This document shows, piece by piece, positions 15,213 to 22,156 of a stretch of DNA of 23,638 nucleotides. Origin of the DNA: JBKHHU01 sp046539045. Lineage in GTDB: Bacteria > Planctomycetota > Phycisphaerae > SM23-33. Below the pieces are notes generated by a model. That model made no database searches, was not told the origin of the DNA, and saw only the letters and a program-made list of their open reading frames with translations. Where the stretch lies: the NCBI GenBank assembly GCA_046539045.1, contig JBKHHU010000032.1, positions 1 through 23,638 of the forward strand, written 5' to 3'. The stretch's first letter is position 1. Each line of letters starts with the position of its first letter. The translations under genes were made by a program, and so were the position numbers.

Positions 15213-16154
15213 ATGCTGGAACGCTGCATTTTTGGTATCGAGAACGTCCCCGAGTCGCTTGAGCGGTGCGCGCTGACCATCGGCAAGTTCGATGGTGTGC
15301 ATCGCGGCCATCAAGCGATCATCGGAAGGGCGATTGAGCTGGGCCGGAATGAAGGCATCCCCGCCATCGCGCTGACGTTCGAGCCCCCGCCGGAGATGGT
15401 GCTTCGCCCGGACAGCGCCTCGCCCCGCATCTGCTCCCCGGAGCGGAAGGTGGAGTTGCTGCTGCAGACCGGGCTGGACAGCGTATGCATCGCCCACGCC
15501 AGCAGGGAGCTGTTCTCGATGAGCCCGCAGCAGTTCATCGACGACGTGCTGGTCGATACGTTCCACGTCCGCCACATCGTCGAGGGCGACAACTTCTTCT
15601 TCGGAAGCAAACGCAGCGGGAACGTGGACACCTTGCGGCAGGCCGGGCAGGAGCTCGGGTTCGACACGCACGTGGTTCGGCCGAAGAATATCGAACTGGA
15701 AGGGGACATGCAGCGCATCTCCAGTTCGCTGGTTCGGTCGCTGGTGGCGGAGGGACGCGTTCAGGACGCTGCGCACTGTCTCGGCCGCCTGTTCGAGCTG
15801 GAAGGCACGGTCGTTCGCGGCAGGGGCAGAGGTCGCGGCTGGAGTTTCCCGACCGCGAATCTGGACACCGGCGAGCATATCGTTCCGAAAGACGGTGTCT
15901 ATGCCGGTTGGGCGGAGCTGGCCGGGACGGATCACCCCGCAGCCATCAGCATCGGATGCAACCCGACGGTCGGGGGCACCGAGCGGGTTGTCGAGGCGTT
16001 CCTGCTCGATACCGAAGGGCACTATTACGAGCAGTCCATGACGCTGAAATTCATGGAATACTTACGTCCGCAGGAGCGGTTCGAGTCCGAGCAGCTGCTG
16101 CGGGCGCAGATAGCGAAGGATGTGGCCCGTGTGCGCGAACTATGTGATCGGTAA
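15213..16154 (+). CDS. ribF: Bifunctional riboflavin kinase / FAD synthetase
   Basis: 313 residues, standard length. The N-terminal FMN adenylyltransferase domain shows LTIGKFDGVHRGHQ (21-34, HxGH-like nucleotide motif), VEGDNFFFGSKRSG (about 123-136) and RISSSLVR (168-175). The C-terminal riboflavin kinase domain has GRGWSFPTANL (207-217, PTAN motif), KDGVYAGW (226-233) and the catalytic Glu in VVEAFLLD (about E261). It makes FMN and FAD in the cytoplasm. ATG 15213 is preceded by TGGAGAG about 6 nt upstream. Its 3' end overlaps the DHH gene by some 25-35 nt, so they are likely co-transcribed. Confidence 0.95.
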   Translation: MLERCIFGIENVPESLERCALTIGKFDGVHRGHQAIIGRAIELGRNEGIPAIALTFEPPPEMVLRPDSASPRICSPERKVELLLQTGLDSVCIAHASRELFSMSPQQFIDDVLVDTFHVRHIVEGDNFFFGSKRSGNVDTLRQAGQELGFDTHVVRPKNIELEGDMQRISSSLVRSLVAEGRVQDAAHCLGRLFELEGTVVRGRGRGRGWSFPTANLDTGEHIVPKDGVYAGWAELAGTDHPAAISIGCNPTVGGTERVVEAFLLDTEGHYYEQSMTLKFMEYLRPQERFESEQLLRAQIAKDVARVRELCDR

Positions 16155-17124
16155 CCCTCGAGGAATTGCCGAGAAAATATCGCAGGCGCAGTCGCTGCTG
16201 GTGATCTCCCATGCCAGACCGGACGGCGATGCGCTGGGCAGTGCGATGACCCTCGCGCGTCTGGCTGGGCAGGCGGGCATCAACGCCTGGTGGATGATCC
16301 CCGGAGACATCCCGGAGCGGTTCGGAAATGTGCTTCAGGGGAACCTCGCTGCCGGTGTCGACGACTTCGATGAACTGGCGGCGAAAGTCGACGTGATCGC
16401 CATGGTCGATACCCACGCCACCGCCCAGCTCGATGATATCTCGCCCAAACTGGAGCCGCATCGCCGCAAGATTGTCGTCGTCGATCACCACGCCACCGGA
16501 GACGATCTGTCCGACTACGAATGGATCGATACCTCCGCTGCCGCTACCGGGATCCTGATCCACGAACTGCTGAAGGAACTGCGGTGGCCGGTGGACAAAC
16601 TCGCCGCCGAGGCGCTGGGCACGGCGATCCTGACCGATACCGGGTGGCTGCGTTTCAGCAGCACGGACGGTCGCTGTCTGCGGACCGTTGCCTCGCTGGT
16701 GGAGGCGGGCCTCAGCATGGACAAGCTCTACCGCCAGATCCACCAGCAGGACCGCCCCGAGCGGCTGAGGCTGCTGCAGCGGGCGCTGGACTCGCTCAAG
16801 CTCGAGTGCGACGGACGCCTGGCGGTGATGCTCCTGCGTCGGTCGGATTTCGCCGAGGTCGGAGCCGAGCCCGACGAGACCGAGAACATGGTCAACGAAC
16901 CGTTCCGCGTCAAAACCATCGACGCCTCCGTCATCTTCGTGGAGACCGAGTCGGCGGTGCGGGTGAGCCTTCGCAGCCGGGAGCGGGTGGACGTATCCCG
17001 CGTGGCCAAGAAGTTCGGCGGAGGCGGACACGAGCGGGCAGCAGGCTGCCGCGTGGAGGGCGATATCGACGAGGTGTGCAGGAAAGTCGTCGCGTCCTTC
17101 AGTGAAGCGATCGACTGCGAGTAG
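16120..17124 (+). CDS. DHH/DHHA1 phosphoesterase, NrnA-like (oligoribonuclease / pAp phosphatase)
   Basis: 334 residues. Motif I SHARPDGDALGS (30-41) and the MVDTHAT and VVDHHAT motifs supply the Mn-binding Asp/His set. The DHHA1 substrate-binding domain ends with KKFGGGGHERAAGC (about 302-315). NrnA-type enzymes degrade nanoRNA and 3'-phosphoadenosine 5'-phosphate in the cytoplasm. ribF-nrnA adjacency is common (often with truB, rbfA and infB, absent here). The ATG at 16120 gives the longest form. GTG 16129 is an equally good start because GAAGGA lies 8 nt upstream of it. Both overlap ribF. The domain assignment is firm; substrate range is inferred. Confidence 0.9.
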   Translation: MWPVCANYVIGNPRGIAEKISQAQSLLVISHARPDGDALGSAMTLARLAGQAGINAWWMIPGDIPERFGNVLQGNLAAGVDDFDELAAKVDVIAMVDTHATAQLDDISPKLEPHRRKIVVVDHHATGDDLSDYEWIDTSAAATGILIHELLKELRWPVDKLAAEALGTAILTDTGWLRFSSTDGRCLRTVASLVEAGLSMDKLYRQIHQQDRPERLRLLQRALDSLKLECDGRLAVMLLRRSDFAEVGAEPDETENMVNEPFRVKTIDASVIFVETESAVRVSLRSRERVDVSRVAKKFGGGGHERAAGCRVEGDIDEVCRKVVASFSEAIDCE

Positions 17125-17165
17125 ATCGCGGGGGCGAGGCGGGGATGAAAACTCTTCGGCTCCTG

Positions 17166-17193
17166 TTGACAGGCAGGAGATTTCTGTTACGCT
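17166..17193 (+). promoter_or_regulatory. Promoter driving the cobalamin riboswitch leader
   Basis: A perfect TTGACA (17166-17171), 16-nt spacer, TACGCT (17188-17193) with TG at 17185-17186 forming an extended -10. It ends 10 nt before the riboswitch P1 stem, so transcription would start right at the aptamer. Confidence 0.6.
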
Positions 17194-17203
17194 TTTTGCT
17201 GTT

Positions 17204-17378
17204 GCAGGTCCCGGGCAGAATCCCGGGAGAGAAAGGGAAGGCCGTGAGAATCGGCCGCGGACGCGCCGCTGTAACCGGTGACGACCGCCGAACCATGCCA
17301 CTGTCCCGAAGGTCGGGATGGGAAGGCTCGGCGGGAGGATGGGCACCTGCCCAACAACCGGAAGCCAGAAGACCTGCC
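17204..17378 (+). ncRNA. Cobalamin (AdoCbl) riboswitch aptamer
   Basis: The conserved core of the cobalamin riboswitch is visible in order. P1 is GCAGGTC (17204-17210) pairing with GACCTGC (17371-17377). A TCCCGGG/CCCGGGA hairpin follows, then AAAGGGAA (17232-17239), GCCG-TGAGAAT-CGGC (17241-17255), the CGCCGCTGTAACCGG segment, GCCACTG (17297-17303), a GGGAAGG core, and the B12 box AGCCAGAAGACCTGCC (17363-17378; one change from AGYCAGGAGACCTGCC). It binds B12 in the nascent RNA. A terminator 60 nt downstream indicates transcriptional control. The genes that follow are PEP-CTERM proteins and a pseudopilin, not B12 biosynthesis genes. Confidence 0.94.
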
Positions 17379-17439
17379 TGCGATTGAGCCTACCGTGACC
17401 TTCGCGAGTTTCAGGGTCCCCGCGGCAGTAGCATTCCAT

Positions 17440-17474
17440 GCCCCGGACCTGGATTCGCCAGTGCCGGGGCTTTT
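17440..17474 (+). terminator. Riboswitch-linked intrinsic terminator
   Basis: GCCCCGG (17440-17446) pairs with CCGGGGC (17464-17470). An inner CTGG/CCAG extension closes a 5-nt ATTCG loop, and TTTT follows directly. Its 5' arm, 17442-17451, is complementary (one bulge) to 17205-17215 of the riboswitch P1/P2, so an alternative antiterminator helix is possible. High B12 would free the terminator; low B12 would allow read-through. Confidence 0.85.
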
Positions 17475-17634
17475 GCATGGTCGCTCGCGCCGTAAGCGAC
17501 AACGCAGGTACTCATTCCTGATCTCCCATGCGATTCCCCACACGTCACGTCGGCTCCCGAAATGCCGCGCGCGTTGCGCGGTGGCCGGGCCGGAGCGGCA
17601 GTTTCTCCGGGCAACGAAGCCAAAGGAGCTTCTC
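17475..17634 (+). other. Untranslated leader between terminator and first PEP-CTERM gene
   Basis: 160 nt without a supported gene. It contains small hairpins: GTCGCT/AGCGAC (17480-17500), CCGCGC/GCGCGG (17565-17581) and CCGGAG/CTCCGG (17590-17610). GCAGGT at 17504-17509 repeats the P1 5' strand and could compete for the B12 box. AAAGGAG sits 7 nt before the start at 17635. Confidence 0.5.
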
Positions 17635-18444
17635 ATGCGTAACCTGCTCGTAATCAGTGTTCTGCTCATCGTCGGTTCTGTGGCCGCGGCGGAGAACGTC
17701 GTGGTCGATTTCGAAAACCTCTCCCTTGCTTCCGAGGCGTATTGGAACGGTAGCGACGGATCCGGCGCGTTCCTCAGCGAGGGCGTAAGCTTCGGCAATT
17801 CCTACGATCAGCAGTACCACAGTTGGACCGGCTGGGCCTATTCCAACAAGCACGAGACTCTCAGCCCAGGTTTCCAGAATCAGTACTCCGCGTACACGAA
17901 CCTTGACGGCTCCCCGGCCGGCGGCGGATACGCCGGTACGGGCAACTACGGCATCGGCTATGCGTCAAGCTGGGCTCCGCTTTCGTTGGAGCTCCCGCAC
18001 GAGACGTCTGTTCTGGGCGGGATGTTCGCCAACACGACGTACACCGCGCTGTCGATGCTCGAGGGAGATCCGTTTGCCAAAGCGTTTGGTGGCGCCGACG
18101 GGACCGATCCGGACTGGTTGATTCTGACGGCGACGGGTTTCGACGCCGAAGGCAACGTCACCGGTTCGGTGGATCATTTCCTGGCAGACTACAGCAATCC
18201 GTTCGGTTCCGACGAAATGGTTGACGACTGGACCTGGTTCAGCCTCCAGCCGCTTGGCGAGGTCAAGAGCATTCAGTTCTCAATGAGTTCGTCGGACGTC
18301 GGGGACTGGGGGATGAACACCCCGTCGTACTTCGCGATGGACAACCTGGTCTACACCGTTCCGGAACCGGCTACGATGCTGCTGATGGGCCTCGGCGGGT
18401 TGGCGTTGATCCGCCGGCGCCCGGCCGCGGGAGAAGGAAGGTAG
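17635..18444 (+). CDS. DUF4465-like PEP-CTERM surface protein, riboswitch-controlled
   Basis: 269 residues. Signal peptide 1-19 (VAAA/E), then one domain with the DUF4465 pattern: VVDFENLSL, AYWNGSDGSGAFLSEGVSFGNSYD, SWTGWAYSN, GNYGIGY, and the closing DWGMNTPSYFAMDNL. The C-terminus is a PEP-CTERM sorting tail: VPEP at 242-245, a hydrophobic helix, then RRR, the signal for exosortase-type sorting to the cell surface. DUF4465 proteins recur in B12-riboswitch loci of Bacteroidota (recalled, not checked), so a role in capturing cobalamin or a corrinoid is inferred, with no binding residue proven. ATG 17635 has AAAGGAG 7 nt upstream. It is the first gene of a tight operon; the next start is 4 nt after its stop. 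Confidence 0.88.
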   Translation: MRNLLVISVLLIVGSVAAAENVVVDFENLSLASEAYWNGSDGSGAFLSEGVSFGNSYDQQYHSWTGWAYSNKHETLSPGFQNQYSAYTNLDGSPAGGGYAGTGNYGIGYASSWAPLSLELPHETSVLGGMFANTTYTALSMLEGDPFAKAFGGADGTDPDWLILTATGFDAEGNVTGSVDHFLADYSNPFGSDEMVDDWTWFSLQPLGEVKSIQFSMSSSDVGDWGMNTPSYFAMDNLVYTVPEPATMLLMGLGGLALIRRRPAAGEGR

Positions 18445-18448
18445 TCGG

Positions 18449-19663
18449 ATGCACAGGAACGCAACCACAGTCATTCTGCTGACATCGGCGATACTGACCG
18501 CCGGCGCCCTGGCCGGGCCCTATTCGTCGGGGCTCGGCGATGCCGACAATGCATACGACGCTCCGGTTCCCGGTTGGGTCGGTCCGGACGGCATCGGCAG
18601 GGCGGATACAGACCAGAACCTCGCGCCGAACAATTACGTCAATCCGGCGTTCGTCGGCTGGGCCGGTCGGGTGGTGGACTACTCCCCGGCCCCCGGCGTG
18701 TCCACCGACGATCAGCAGCAGCATTACGATTGGACGGACACGCGCAAGGCTCTCGGTCCCGCGACCGGAGTAGTGACCGACGTGGTCTCCCTGGGCGATC
18801 TGTACGACCCGGCCGACGCCGACTCGTATGACGCCGATCCGGCCGACACCAGCGACGACATGGGCTTCATCGGTTTTGACAGTCCGGGCAGCATCACGCT
18901 CGGGTTCTCCCGCCCGATCCGGAACGGAGTCGGTGCCGACCTGGCGGTGTTCGAGAACAGCCTGTACGACGCCTACTACGGGCACGTTTTCGCCGAGCTG
19001 GCGTACGTGGAGGTCTCCACGGATGGCGTGAATTTCGCCCGGTTCGCCGCGGACTCCCTGACTCCCGGCCCGGTCGGCCCGTACGGGTCCATCGATCCGA
19101 CCAACGTGCACAACCTGGCCGGCAAGCACGCCAACGGACAGGTCACCATCAACAAGGAGACGTACAACGCCTCTTGGGGCACACCGTTTGATTTGCAGGA
19201 ACTGTCCGATGCCGAAGCGGTCGCGGACGGGCTGGTGGATCTGCAGCAGATCAACTTCGTGCGCCTTGTCGACATCCCGGGCAGCGGCGACTTTGCCGAC
19301 GCCGACGGCGATCCGGTCTACGACGCCTGGACGACCTATGCTTCCGGCGGGTTTGACCTCGACGCGGTAGGGGCGCTCCACGGCGTGCTGAACGGAGACG
19401 CCAATTGTGACGGCGTGGTGAATCTGCTGGATTTGGCGGTGGTGTCGACGTGGTGGGGGCGAACGGACGCCACCTGGCAGACCGGAGACTTCACCGGTGA
19501 CGGCCTCGTCGGTCGGGCCGATCTGGAGATTCTGAATGCACACTACGGACTGAGGGCCTCATCCCCGGAAGAGTTGGAGGCGATGATCAGCGTTCCCGAA
19601 CCGGCGACCATGCTGGTTCTGATGATGGGCGGAGCGATTCTGCTCCCCGGACGTCGCGGGTAG
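18449..19663 (+). CDS. PEP-CTERM surface protein with dockerin-like repeats, partner of the DUF4465 protein
   Basis: 404 residues. Signal peptide about 1-22 (ALA/G). The main domain (about 23-310) contains FIGFDSPGSITLGFSRPIRNGVGADLAVFEN and AELAYVEVSTDGVNFARF, then FDLQELSDA and INFVRLVDI. This is the pattern of cell-surface proteins found beside DUF4465 genes in Bacteroidota B12 loci (recalled). Next is a pair of dockerin-like, calcium-type loops (GDANCDGVVNLLDL and GDFTGDGLVGRADL, about 316-367), common in planctomycetes. The tail is a PEP-CTERM signal (VPEP at 382-385, hydrophobic helix, GRRG). ATG 18449 lies 4 nt after the previous stop with GAAGGAAG about 8 nt upstream. Likely a surface corrinoid-binding partner; function inferred from context. 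Confidence 0.85.
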   Translation: MHRNATTVILLTSAILTAGALAGPYSSGLGDADNAYDAPVPGWVGPDGIGRADTDQNLAPNNYVNPAFVGWAGRVVDYSPAPGVSTDDQQQHYDWTDTRKALGPATGVVTDVVSLGDLYDPADADSYDADPADTSDDMGFIGFDSPGSITLGFSRPIRNGVGADLAVFENSLYDAYYGHVFAELAYVEVSTDGVNFARFAADSLTPGPVGPYGSIDPTNVHNLAGKHANGQVTINKETYNASWGTPFDLQELSDAEAVADGLVDLQQINFVRLVDIPGSGDFADADGDPVYDAWTTYASGGFDLDAVGALHGVLNGDANCDGVVNLLDLAVVSTWWGRTDATWQTGDFTGDGLVGRADLEILNAHYGLRASSPEELEAMISVPEPATMLVLMMGGAILLPGRRG

Positions 19664-19666
19664 AAC

Positions 19667-20464
19667 ATGAGACGGACTGCATTCACATTGATCGAACTGC
19701 TGGTGGTGATCGCCATCATCAGCCTGCTGGTGGCGATGCTGGTCCCCAGCCTCGGCGCGGTGCAGGATATCGCCCGCAAGGCCGTATGCAAGACCGGCAT
19801 CCGCGGACTGGCGCTGTCCAATCTGGCCTACGCCTCCGAGAACAACGGGCACTTCGTTCTGGCCGCCGAGGACATCACGGCTCCGGGCGGGGGCGAGAAG
19901 CGCTGGCACGGCCGCCGGGAATCGGGCGGGGAGTTCGACGCGTCCGACTCGCCGTTGCGCGACTACATCGGCGATTCCGGGGATATGAAGAAGTGCCCCG
20001 CGTTCCGCGAATTCGCTTCGGGCGACGGGGCGTTCGAGGCGGGCACCGGCGGTTTCGGCTACAACGCTACCTACATCGGCGGAAGGAGCGACAAGTACCA
20101 GTGGTCGGAGGCCGTCAAACATTCCGCCCGGACCTCCGATCCCGCCACGGCGGCCAGGACCGTGATGTTCACCGATGCCGCCTACATTCAGGGTCGCGGC
20201 CGGCTCATCGAGTACTCCTTCGCCGAACCGCCGTTCTTCCAGCTCTCGCCCGGACCGCCAAGCCGCTTCCGCCCGAACCCTTCGGTCCATTTCCGGCACA
20301 TGGACCGCTGCAACGTCGCCTGGGCAGACGGACACGTCAGCGATGAGGAGATGACCTTCAGCAGCCGGTACCTCACCCACGGCCAGCTGTCGGAGGAACA
20401 GGTTATGGCACTGCAGTTCGGCTGGTTCGGGCCGGAAAGTAACGAGTGGTGGGATTTGGAGTAG
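19667..20464 (+). CDS. Type II secretion-like pseudopilin with H-X9-DG motif
   Basis: 265 residues. Type III signal: a short basic leader (MRRTA), cleavage before F6, then FTLIELLVVIAIISLLVAMLVPSL with Glu at +5. Ala replaces Gly at -1, a common planctomycete variation. The C-terminal half has the H-X9-DG motif (HMDRCNVAWADGH, about 211-223), a hallmark of the greatly expanded pseudopilin families of Planctomycetota. The globular part is rich in Gly/Ser. It starts 3 nt after the previous stop without its own Shine-Dalgarno, so it should be translationally coupled. It may form a minor fibre or deliver or support the surface proteins. Its presence in a B12-regulated operon is unusual. Confidence 0.9.
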   Translation: MRRTAFTLIELLVVIAIISLLVAMLVPSLGAVQDIARKAVCKTGIRGLALSNLAYASENNGHFVLAAEDITAPGGGEKRWHGRRESGGEFDASDSPLRDYIGDSGDMKKCPAFREFASGDGAFEAGTGGFGYNATYIGGRSDKYQWSEAVKHSARTSDPATAARTVMFTDAAYIQGRGRLIEYSFAEPPFFQLSPGPPSRFRPNPSVHFRHMDRCNVAWADGHVSDEEMTFSSRYLTHGQLSEEQVMALQFGWFGPESNEWWDLE

Positions 20465-20495
20465 GGCGCGGACCCGCCATAAACGAGTCCGCGCC
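20465..20495. terminator. Hairpin between the pseudopilin and aldo/keto reductase genes
   Basis: A perfect 9-bp stem GGCGCGGAC/GTCCGCGCC with a 13-nt loop, directly after the pseudopilin stop and just before the convergent aldo/keto reductase end. It has no clear T-tract on either strand, so it may act bidirectionally or only protect 3' ends. Confidence 0.5.
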
Positions 20496-20508
20496 GGGGT
20501 TGGTAGCG

Positions 20509-21504
20509 CTACACGTCCAGGTCCAGACCGTCCAGCAGCGAGTTGATCTGCTTCATCTCATCCTCGCTCAGGTCGAAGTCCGCAGCCGCCGCGTTCTCCT
20601 CCGCCTGCTTCTCATTCCGTGCCCCGACCAGCGCCGAGGTGATGCCCGGCTGATGGATGCACCAGTTCACGGCCAGTTGGGCCAGCGTCGCATCGTGCCC
20701 TTCGGCGATCGGTTTGATCTTGTCGAGCATCGCGTTGACCTTGCGGACGTTCTCGTCTTCGAAGAACGGACTGTCGGCGCGGTGGTCGCCTTCCCCGAAT
20801 TCGTAGTCCGGCGTGATCTTCCCGGTCAGCAGGCCCCGCTGCATCGGGCTGTACGGGATCACGCCGACGTTGTGCTCAATGCACCAGGGAATCACGCCGT
20901 CCTCCACGTCGCGGTTGACCATGCTATAAGGCGGCTGGCTCGCCGTCAGCGGGACGGCATTGTTCGCCTTCTCCATCTGCTCGACAGAGTAGTTGCTCAC
21001 GCCGGAAGCGCGGATCTTGCCCTGGTCCAGCAGCTTCTGGATCGCCTCCATCGTGGCCTCGATTTCCGTCGTAGAATCCGGCCAGTGACACTGGTACAGG
21101 TCAATGTAATCCACCCCGAGCCGGCGAAGGCTGTTCTCGCATTCCTCGATCACGCTGTCCGGCTTGGCCACCCGATAGATCTCCAGCTTGTTTCCCTCCA
21201 GGTCTTCGCTCGGGAAGTAATATTCGCCGTCGGTCCGGTCCCACCGGAGCCCGTATTTGGTGAAGATGTAGATGTCTTCCCGCTTGTGGTCCCGGATCGC
21301 CTTGCCCACCAGTTCCTCGCTCCGGCCGAACCCGTACACCGGCGCGGTGTCGATGGCGTTGACGCCGCACTCCAGCGACTTGTGAATCGCGGCGATCGCT
21401 TCCTTCTCCTTCTGCCCTCCCCACATCCATCCGCCGATGGCCCAGGCTCCGAGCGTCACGGCGGAGGCCTGAATATCACTCTGACCGAGCTGCCGGTATT
21501 TCAT
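20509..21504 (-). CDS. Aldo/keto reductase
   Basis: 331 residues, a full TIM-barrel NADPH-dependent oxidoreductase. The catalytic tetrad is visible: D52 and Y57 in NAIDTAPVYGFGRSE, K83 in FTKYG, H140 in LYQCHWPD. GVSNYS (about 176) and the C-terminal cofactor region SALVGARNEKQAEENAAA are typical of the YhdN/Tas-like AKR group. Length is normal. The ATG at 21504 has AAAGGA about 8-10 nt upstream on the minus strand. It is monocistronic, with a nested palindrome just upstream (21517-21560). Substrate unknown; members reduce small aldehydes and ketones. Confidence 0.92.
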   Translation of the reverse strand: MKYRQLGQSDIQASAVTLGAWAIGGWMWGGQKEKEAIAAIHKSLECGVNAIDTAPVYGFGRSEELVGKAIRDHKREDIYIFTKYGLRWDRTDGEYYFPSEDLEGNKLEIYRVAKPDSVIEECENSLRRLGVDYIDLYQCHWPDSTTEIEATMEAIQKLLDQGKIRASGVSNYSVEQMEKANNAVPLTASQPPYSMVNRDVEDGVIPWCIEHNVGVIPYSPMQRGLLTGKITPDYEFGEGDHRADSPFFEDENVRKVNAMLDKIKPIAEGHDATLAQLAVNWCIHQPGITSALVGARNEKQAEENAAAADFDLSEDEMKQINSLLDGLDLDV

Positions 21505-21516
21505 GGTGTCGTCCTT

Positions 21517-21560
21517 TGTCTATCTATGGGAATGACTTGTGACACAATGAAAGATAGACA
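21517..21560. promoter_or_regulatory. Nested inverted repeats upstream of the aldo/keto reductase
   Basis: Perfect 9-bp outer arms TGTCTATCT (21517-21525) and AGATAGACA (21552-21560) enclose a second perfect palindrome TTGTG-A-CACAA (21537-21547). They lie 13-56 nt before the reductase start codon. This looks like an operator for a dimeric regulator, but the protein is not identifiable here. Confidence 0.5.
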
Positions 21561-21610
21561 GCCGCCGGGGGCGGATCAACCATTACCGGGCTTTCTCCCA
21601 TCGGGGCGCA

Positions 21611-21648
21611 AGAAAACGGGCCTCGCCGGAAGAACCGACAAGGCCCGT
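21611..21648 (-). terminator. Intrinsic terminator of the CheW-like gene
   Basis: On the minus strand, ACGGGCCT/AGGCCCGT (21616-21623 with 21641-21648) form an 8-bp stem with extra inner CGG/CCG pairs, followed by TTTTCT. It lies 19 nt past the CheW-like stop and insulates it from the aldo/keto reductase. Confidence 0.75.
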
Positions 21649-21666
21649 GGAAATCGCAGCCGGGAA

Positions 21667-21984
21667 TCAGGCGGCAGCGGGGGTCAGGATCAGTCCCAAC
21701 TCCGTTCCGTCGATATCCACAATGATGGCCGAGGCCGGGCGGGATTTGCGGCAGTCGCCGGCCGACATCTCGCAACTCAGGTCCACCAGTGGGATTTCCG
21801 CCCCGGCGGTACTGAGAAAGCCCTTCACGGGTAGTTTGTTTCGTGGCACGGACGGCAGCTCGATCAGATCAACGATATCCGCGGAACTGAGAATGCGGGA
21901 TCCCTTGCGATGGCAATCGGCAATCACGTTGAGCGAGCTACCGAACATGCTTTTCAGACGCGTATGTTCTGCGGCATGGTCCAT
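21667..21984 (-). CDS. Reduced CheW-like protein
   Basis: 105 residues, no signal peptide. The central part, DIVDLIELPSVPRNKLPVKGFLSTAGAEIPLVDLS (about 36-70), follows the CheW pattern of a strand, a Pro-rich turn, 'vkGfinlrGxiiPvvDL', then SAIIVDIDGTELGLIL. A usual CheW is about 150-170 residues; here the first beta-strands are replaced by a short divergent segment and the protein ends where the second barrel would continue. It could be a minimal adaptor, a decaying copy or a scaffold-binding regulator. The ATG at 21984 has AGGGG 7 nt upstream on the minus strand. No CheA, MCP or other Che gene is in the window. Confidence in the gene is good; in the family, moderate. Confidence 0.68.
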   Translation of the reverse strand: MDHAAEHTRLKSMFGSSLNVIADCHRKGSRILSSADIVDLIELPSVPRNKLPVKGFLSTAGAEIPLVDLSCEMSAGDCRKSRPASAIIVDIDGTELGLILTPAAA

Positions 21985-22044
21985 GGTTTAACCCCTGATA
22001 TCTATGAGAGCCTGTCTCGTGCTCGACCTCTATCTTATCGCAAC

Positions 22045-22073
22045 ATTATACCATGATTTTGCGAAGATTCCGA
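22045..22073 (-). promoter_or_regulatory. Strong extended -10 promoter of the CheW-like gene
   Basis: Minus strand: TG-G-TATAAT, a perfect -10 (plus-strand ATTATA, 22045-22050) with the extended TG, and a weak -35 TCGGAA at 17 nt. It lies in a locally A+T-rich stretch about 61 nt upstream of the ATG. It is the best -10 match I found in the window. Confidence 0.65.
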
Positions 22074-22145
22074 GAATTCAAAGAGTAATCTGCCTTTTTA
22101 TCTCTGAAAGAGCATTTCAGCGGGGACGGGACAAACGATAACCGC

Positions 22146-22151
22146 TACCCT
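22146..22151 (+). promoter_or_regulatory. Possible -10 element giving a leaderless J-domain mRNA
   Basis: TACCCT (22146-22151) with a weak -35 GGGACG (22123-22128) at 17 nt. A start about 7 nt downstream would fall at the ATG at 22157. No Shine-Dalgarno is visible. A small CTGAAA/TTTCAG hairpin lies at 22104-22120. Weak evidence alone. Confidence 0.3.
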
Positions 22152-22156
22152 TTAAC

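Noticed and set aside
14106..16022. A 638-codon open frame on the minus strand
   Set aside because: It is antisense to btuC, btuD and ribF, all recognisable. It has no family motif.
16051..17502. A 483-codon minus-strand frame across the DHH gene and riboswitch
   Set aside because: It covers the riboswitch and terminator and has no recognisable domain, so it is a shadow frame.
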